Of a DNA stretch of 64,000 nucleotides, positions 58,101 through 64,000 are shown in pieces; position 1 is the stretch's first letter, and the number at the start of each line of letters is the position of its first letter. The translations under genes were made by a program, and so were the position numbers. The notes beneath the pieces are model-generated. The model ran no database searches. It had not been told where the DNA came from and saw nothing but the letters and a program-made list of their open reading frames with translations. This DNA comes from Punctularia strigosozonata HHB-11173 SS5. Lineage: Eukaryota; Basidiomycota; Agaricomycetes; Corticiales; Punctulariaceae. The stretch lies in NCBI RefSeq assembly GCF_000264995.1, contig NW_006767433.1:1768876-1832875 (forward strand). The letters are read 5' to 3'.

Positions 58101-60395
58101 ATGTCACGCTCAGACCACAATTCATGGGAAGACGCCCATGCTCAGTCTGAACGACGGGTCCTGACTGAGGACGGCAGCGACCTTGACCTTGACCACTGCA
58201 TAATGCTCCCAGACCGGGATACTACTATGCCATCCTCCGGGGCTTTGGCACCTGCCAAGGCACCTGTGAGGTTGCTGCTGATGAGAGGACTGGCGTTGCT
58301 TTGTGCATGTTCACTCAGTATTGGCAGCCACTAGTAAGCGCTCTCATGTGCGCTACATGAGATCGTTGCTCGTTCTGACCTCCGATCTCTCATTCTGCTG
58401 ATAGCGGGAGGAATCTTCTTGGACCTTTGAAGTCTCGACTTCATCGCGAGATGGGCACGAACAACACGGAATTTAGCTTGCTGGTATCAGCTTTGAGCCT
58501 CAATTCCACATGGACCCCCATTCTGGGTGGCTTGCTCGCGTCTCGTTTAGGGGCAACATACACGAGCATCCTTGCAACAAGCATTATACTCTTGGGTTAG
58601 CTGGCCCTCAGATGAAGTGCTGGAAGCCGCACCTGATGATTGATTCACTGTACTCTACAGGACAGGCCGTTCTCCTTATCGGCAACTTGTCCGCCAGCGT
58701 CCGTATGATGGCATTTGGGCTTTTTATCTTTGGACTAGGAGTTAGCCCACTCGCGGTTGTGCAAGAGACCATCATCGTACGCTTTTTCCATTCACACGGA
58801 CTTGGGATATCCATGGCACTTGGCCTTGTGGCAGGAAAGGCGGCATCCTTCGTTGCTGCACGGACGTCTTACCCGCTGTCGCAGCACTACGGACCTCACG
58901 CCCCGTTCGTAGTAGCAACTACTCTTGCAGCTCTATCTGTCGGCATAAATCTATCATACGTTGCTGCGTCAAGGTGGATCATCAAGGAAACAGACACTGA
59001 GATGGAGGCTGCTGAAATATCCGAGGATGCGCGCCGGTATCGCTTAGCCCAGAACCTGTCCGAAGCAGATGCTCTGGATGCGGTGGCAAGGAAGAAGCGA
59101 GTTCACATTCGGGATATAACCAAGCTGGGAGATGTATTCTGGGCGTGCGTGCATGCACGATGTGTCGCCCGGGATCCCACTAAAATGATACACAGATATA
59201 TTGCAATCAACATCCTATGTGGGTCGATTTGGGAGCCGTTCCATCATCTCGCGCCGTGAGTTCAATAAGCCGCCGTATCCGAGACTCCAGCCAATACGTT
59301 GCACCAGGAACATCATCCAACTGCGGTACGATCTCAGTGAATCTCAAGCAAGCGACGAAGCGTCCTGGTTGCTCGCTGGTAGCGTCGTTTTGTATCCCAT
59401 CGTGAGTCTCGAGTCTGTTTTGCCGTCAATCGATGCTGATGTACGGCCCAGGTTGGTCTGGTGGTGGATCGTTTCAGGGCTCGAGGAATTGTCCTTCGGT
59501 TGTTGCTGTTGTCATCCATCCTCACATTTCTCTGCTATATCTGGCTGGCCTTACCTCCGCATGCAACGGGAACTGCCATGCCTGCCATCATCTCCTTCTG
59601 TGTCGGCCAGGGATTCGCACCCTGTATGTGCCTTCAGCACCTCTTTGCCATGATTGCTATATAAACCGCTGTCTAGTGCTTCTCGTCGTCATTGTTCCGG
59701 AGCTCGTCGCGTCGAAGTTTGTCTCGACTACGCTTGGCGTACATAAATCTGTGAGTTATCATCTTTATAGGCGTGTCCTGTCTCACCTGTTGCACCAGCT
59801 TGAACAAACAGGATCTGTTACATTTCAAACGCTTGCGGGACTATCCCTGGATACGGATAAGCCGTCTTCAGGAGACAAAGGGAATCCCACGGCTATTCAA
59901 CACCTCTTAAACACCTTTGCATCCCTCAACGTCCTCCAGTTCTGTGGTATCCTCGCCCTGCGATACCTGGATAGACACAGGAGAGCAGCAGCACTCGCAT
60001 CCGACCCGGCCTATTTGGCCCCCGAATCAGGTTCTACGGACAGAGAAAACGACCCCCGGAGAAGGGTCAAGGAGGCCATGGATGTCAATGTCCTCCACGA
60101 TGCATTTGAAGATGACGAACACGAGCCGCTCCCGTCCACGTCCTTTCCCGAACAACGTCGGCCTCTTCTGCCACAGCGGCATTCACAAGTGTCAGAGGAC
60201 GAACGGCGTTTGCAGGACGAGGTAGATGCTGGCCGTGACTTGAAGGGAGTGGCACTTTCGCATGAGGAAGTACGGAGAGGCGAATGTTTTGCCATCTCTG
60301 GCACTTTACTCATCGTGTTGACATGGGTGCTTTTTATGGTAACAGCATGGTTGAAGCTACGATCAAAGGCGGATAGGGAAGGTCCACCTAGCTAA
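58101..60395 (+). CDS. Major facilitator superfamily transporter (MFSD1-like)
   Basis: Twelve-span transporter. A charged N-terminus (MSRSDHNSWEDAHAQSERRV) precedes TM1 (LLLMRGLALLCACSLSIGSH). YGRNLLGPLKSRLHREMGT follows after an intron, then SALSLNSTWTPILGGLLASR and MMAFGLFIFGLGVSPLAVVQ. A long cytoplasmic loop (RRYRLAQNLSEADALDAVAR) separates the halves. The second half has FLCYIWLALPPHA and FCVGQGFAPLLLVVIVPELV, then VHKSLEQTGSVTFQTLAGLS with an inserted hydrophilic segment. The acidic C-terminal tail ends with TM SGTLLIVLTWVLFMVTAWL. About seven introns. MFSD1-type carriers move dipeptides or similar in lysosomes; substrate here unknown. Confidence 0.8.
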
Positions 60396-60545
60396 GCTAT
60401 AATAGCAATATCAAAGATGAGATGTACGATAGTGGATAGGTTCATGATAAATTGGCCAGAAATAATACGATGAAGGAGCTCGCGTCGTAGTCCTGTTCGA
60501 CTCTAGTCCACGATGAATTACAGCCGCGTTACTGTAACTCGCGGA

Positions 60546-61184
60546 TCATACGAGCTTCTGCGTTGGATCTAGTACTTTTCCAGGTTCTATCTCTTGTCCG
60601 GTATTCCAAGTGCCTATGCAGATGTTTGCAATGGTAATGAATAACGTCAGGGTGGTCAGGCTGAACACTGTCCATCCAAGTGCTTCAATCGTGAGTGATT
60701 GACGACATGTTGAGATGGCTTCCCGTCCTGGACAGAGTCCTCCCGTGCGGGTGACGGACATAAGCCCGGAGGTAATACCCTAGAAGACGGGTAAGCTTCC
60801 GAGTGCTAACCCAAAACAGTTTGAAACCCCACCCATAAAACGGCGGTGATTAACAACCAACATATAGAACTGGCAATATCGGCGAGGATGCGCCGAGCAC
60901 CGTCGATGGCAGATAATAAATAAACCGTGGCGAAGAGAACAGTCCAGCTGGAAGTGAAGCATATTGCAATTAAACTAGAAAAGACAACACTCTTGAGCCA
61001 GGAAGTTCGGCAGGTCCGCATTTATCACGCACAGAGCATGATAGGGCTTGCCGACGAAGTGGTGCTCTTCATTCCCAGCAGCAATCCGGAAGACGGTGAC
61101 TCCAAGCTCCGCCAGGGATACAAGGCCCACCAGGAGGAACAGAAAGACGTGAGACTGGCCTCCTCCAACGACAGGCGCGACCAT
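60546..61184 (-). CDS. Four-span membrane protein (MARVEL-like architecture)
   Basis: Start at 61184: MVAPVVGGGQSHVFLFLLVG, TM1 (LVSLAELGVTVFRI). TM2 is WLKSVVFSSLIAICFTSSWT, continuing VLFATVYLLS. TM3 is ILADIASSICWLLITAVLW, then an intron (GTGGGG...TCTAG near 60780-60832). After GITSGLMSVTRTGGLCPGRE the last span is WTVFSLTTLTLFITIANICI, and the protein ends DPTQKLV. This hydrophobicity pattern is common in fungal MARVEL-type proteins of membrane microdomains. Exon 1/2 junction uncertain. Confidence 0.6.
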
Positions 61185-61625
61185 GATGTGAAGTTGGGTT
61201 CGAGTGCGCTCAGCCGTCAGCTAAGTAGGCCTCGCCGCGTTCCATGGGCATGTCGCCTGGAGGAAACCACGGGGTGCATAGGATTAGACGCTCTGCTTGC
61301 GTCACTGCCGCTGAAAGACGGCAAGTCGAGAACCGATCATCTAGTAAATCCAGGTAGTCTGGCTTCATAAACCGATTCGGATATGCAGCCGCCGGTGCGG
61401 AGTAGGTAGACACCGGTTGGGAGACGAACGTGGGGCGGGCTAAGCGAGGAAGTGTTCTTGACTGGGCTAATACGTAAGAGGCCAGAGCCGAACACGGTCC
61501 GTCGGCTAGCCAGAAGAGGGCATCGCTCGTTACCTCCACTTATATTTTTGCAGGTTGCTCGGAGCGTTCTGGGGCGCTTGACGGCATCGTGTAACACGGT
61601 GGACGGCGTTGACGCGACAACGAAG
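61185..61625. other. Divergent upstream region of membrane-protein and RasGEF genes
   Basis: 441 bp between divergent starts; open frames on both strands extend in from the flanking exons, with no independent gene recognised. Confidence 0.45.
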
Positions 61626-64000
61626 ATGGACGGCCCCCCGCAGCTGCCGCCTCTACAAATCCCGCCATCTTCGCCGCTCTCATCTACGGTCCACTTTGAG
61701 GCACCCAATTTGCGCAAGTCCATCTCGATCGGCTCCTTCGCCACGAATAGGCAGGCTGCAAGGCCGTCCGCATCATCCTCGCATGCCGGTGCCATGCATA
61801 GTCCTGCGAACCCAGAGCCCAGTAGGACGTCCTCTAGGCCCGGCGCACAGACAGCCTTTGTCGGTGGATGGTACGACAGGGACCGCGCGTTGCAGCATCT
61901 ACACAATACCAGTGGCAACAACACAGCGCCAATCTCGACTTCGGCGGATGACGACCTGAACTATATACAGTCTGTCCCCACCTCCGGTTCGGCGTCCGAA
62001 GCGCGACCAAACAGCGCGACGGGGGCCCAACGCGCGAGTCAGCAACTCTGGTTACCCGAGCGGTTGAACACGCTCAAGAAGCCAAGTAGTACTGTCAGCT
62101 TGACATCTGCGACCTCCTCTAGCGAACAGTCGGCGCGACTAACCCCACTCTTGTCGCAATCCGTCTCCGGCAAGCCCAGTGCTGTGAGTCTAGCGTCGTC
62201 AAGCACAGGTCGCTTCAGAAGCGGCAGCCTCGACCAAATCGCGGGGAGAGCTGCCATCGCGCGTAAAGATGCTCAGCGCGAGCCCAAAATCTCAGTGCGT
62301 GCACGCGTGATAATTCACTACATGTTACTGACACGTTCGTCGTGATCAGCACCTTCGCCAATCATCCTCCCCAGAAGTTTGCGTGGCGGTGGTCGGCGTC
62401 TCACAATGTGGGAAATCGACATTCATTCGCAAAGCCCTGAAGCCGTACTCCATTAGCCTGGGCAGTGCCTCGTCTTCAGGGAGCACGTCTTCTCATGCCC
62501 CATTCCCATGTACGAGATGGAGCTTATAGCGCGTTAATCTCGCGACTGATATGCATGCCTGCCACAGATATCTCACATACTGCCGTACTGTCAAAGTATC
62601 CTCAGGGTGTATCGGAGAGGATCATCCGAGTCATGGAGATTAACGCTTCCGCACTGAACTCTCTATCATCTCCGGAGACCTCCGTCTGGCCGTCAGATGC
62701 TCCACGAGTCGACGGCGTCATCCTGGCTTACGATGCATCGGACATGGCCTCCTTCAGACCCATACCGCAATTGCTCGGTGAGTTCCATGTTTAGGGGTAA
62801 GCGATTGTGATTTCATTGAAAGCCAGCTGGCTTCGGGAAGATGCGGCTTCCATTGGTTGTCGTTGCCTGCAAGACCGAGCTGCAAGGCGAGCATCGCGTG
62901 GCGTCAGAAGAAGCCAATGATATTGCGCGACAATACGACACCGGTCTCGTCGAGGTCAACGCGATCACAGACGAAGGAAAAGAGCGTATACGCCTTGCCT
63001 TCGATTGGCTGGTCAAATCCATCCTTCGCACCCGGCGCTGTAGGTTACATATTCGCGTTTGCGCTCTCTTTCTGATATTCCAGTATCCAGCGACATCCGT
63101 GGCGCAAGGCGATGGCTACCGTAACCCGGCGTCTCCAGACGTCCTTGCTGCATCTCCGCCATGGGAGCGTGTCCGTTCGGAAGCATCGACGCCAACACCA
63201 GCCACGCTTGCCTCCACTCCTCGTCAGACTTCGCCAGCCCCAGATGCGCCAAGCCTGCAGCGACAGCAAGAGCTGTCGGCTCATACTCCAATACCTCCTC
63301 TACGAACGCCTACTACACCGAGACCGCTATCACCAATGCGGGCTCGTTCCATGGGAGACTTGGTAACAAGCAGTGAGCAAGTACGCAATGGTTCATATGC
63401 TCCGCGAGAGCTCGAACGGGAGCACTCCGCATCCACCATGCACAGCACATCCAGTTATAGCAATGATTCAAGCGCGAGCTCATTGTTACGGCCACCGAAT
63501 GGACAAGCTTGGCCGATGAGGGAGTCTGACATCGCTGAGGGCATGACGAGCGTCGAGGAGATCGTGGAGGAGGGAGAACACAGAATGGAGCGGGAGCCGT
63601 ACGTTACCTGCCATTTACCGTCGTGAACCGCGCTTGACACATATTCACCTTAGAAAACCGCCTACTTGGGGCTCGCTTGATGATTTGATCCAGAAACTAT
63701 TATACGTCACAGTCTCTGGCGACGGTAAGTAGCATGTGTTTCCAAACATGTTCCAATACTGAGAATTTATTGCAGATCCTATCTTTATATCTCATTTCCT
63801 TCTCGTGTATCGACGATTCTCCGGTCCCCGCCCTCTTCTCTTGGCAATGCAAAAACGTCTTCGCGAGCTCGATGCCTCAGACATTAGTGATGACATGTTA
63901 GCTGATTTTGCCCAAATGAGGTCAGTGCACTGCGGTTTTGTGACGTATGTACTAGATGTTCACTTTGCCACAGAATCTGCCATTTGCTCGACATGTGGAT
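61626..64000 (+). CDS. RasGEF with N-terminal Ras-like P-loop region, 3' end beyond window
   Basis: Ras guanine-nucleotide exchange factor, cut by the window. The start at 61626 reads MDGPPQLPPLQIPPSSPLSS; the first ~220 residues are Ser/Pro-rich. A Ras-like segment follows: the P-loop VVGVSQCGKSTFIRKAL (~62385), a switch-to-core strand VDGVILAYDASDMASF (~62710), LVVVACKTELQGEH in the G4 position and VNAITDEGKERI in the G5 position. The G4 motif NKxD is replaced by CKTE, so nucleotide binding may be lost. A disordered linker follows. From ~63660 the RasGEF N-terminal (REM) region begins: LIQKLLYVTVSGDD, then PIFISHFLLVYRRFSGPRPL and LLAMQKRLRELDA. The catalytic CDC25 domain would lie beyond 64000. 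Confidence 0.82.

Noticed and set aside
1-64000. Biosynthetic gene cluster, CRISPR array, prophage, bacterial island
   Set aside because: No backbone enzyme cluster, no spaced short repeats, and all recognisable genes are spliced eukaryotic genes.

Overview
The window is nuclear DNA of a filamentous fungus, almost certainly a mushroom-forming basidiomycete (Agaricomycetes). Genes are densely packed and cut by many short introns of about 45-70 bases with GT...AG ends. The proteins are typical eukaryotic and fungal ones, and several are plant- or wood-degrading secreted enzymes. No organism name can be read from the sequence, and no bacterial operon, CRISPR array or phage feature is present.

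Layout. 1-2.36 kb: 3' two-thirds or more of a GH2 beta-mannosidase on the minus strand, running off the left edge. 2.57-9.37 kb: a Ty1/copia LTR retrotransposon with identical 243-bp LTRs and a 5-bp target duplication. A second LTR element with ~634-bp LTRs is nested inside it, and its interior falls in an assembly gap. 9.38-9.65 kb: a small terminal-inverted-repeat element (MITE-like), 11 bases beyond the retroelement's target duplication. 10.4-12.0 kb: GH28 polygalacturonase. 12.3-20.6 kb: housekeeping genes: STM1/SERBP1-like protein, a SPP1-type PHD-finger protein, LSM1, a tRNA-Ser(UGA), a complex I subunit and mitochondrial ribosomal protein L32. 20.9-22.8 kb: the least understood stretch, with fragments that look like unrecognised genes. 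22.8-36.4 kb: 3-ketoacyl-CoA thiolase, amidase, ribosomal protein uS3, polynucleotide kinase/phosphatase, a SUR7-like membrane protein, the SNARE SEC9 and MPP10. 37-46 kb: secreted class-3 lipase, a CCCH zinc-finger protein, an SRA-YDG protein, a double-psi beta-barrel secreted protein, a GPI-type Ser/Thr-rich protein and an uncharacterised protein. 46-55 kb: MYG1, SurE-like phosphatase, PL8 polysaccharide lyase and GPI-anchored GH16 glucanase. 55-64 kb: ribosomal protein eL15, an intracellular class-3 lipase, an MFSD1-like transporter, a four-span membrane protein and the N-terminal part of a RasGEF with a Ras-like P-loop region.

How they fit together. There is no single pathway cluster. GH2, GH28, PL8, GH16, a secreted lipase and a beta-barrel protein suit a saprotroph or plant-associated lifestyle, though they are scattered. 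Several housekeeping genes sit head to head over 80-200 bp and probably share bidirectional promoters (complex I subunit/MRPL32, SEC9/MPP10, MYG1/SurE). The chromatin-related genes (SPP1-like reader, SRA-YDG protein) and the young nested retroelements are the most biologically suggestive items. I found nothing that I can defend as a wholly new biological system. The best leads are the nested LTR insertion, the pseudo-GTPase/RasGEF fusion, the stand-alone SRA protein and the unrecognised 20.9-22.8 kb block.
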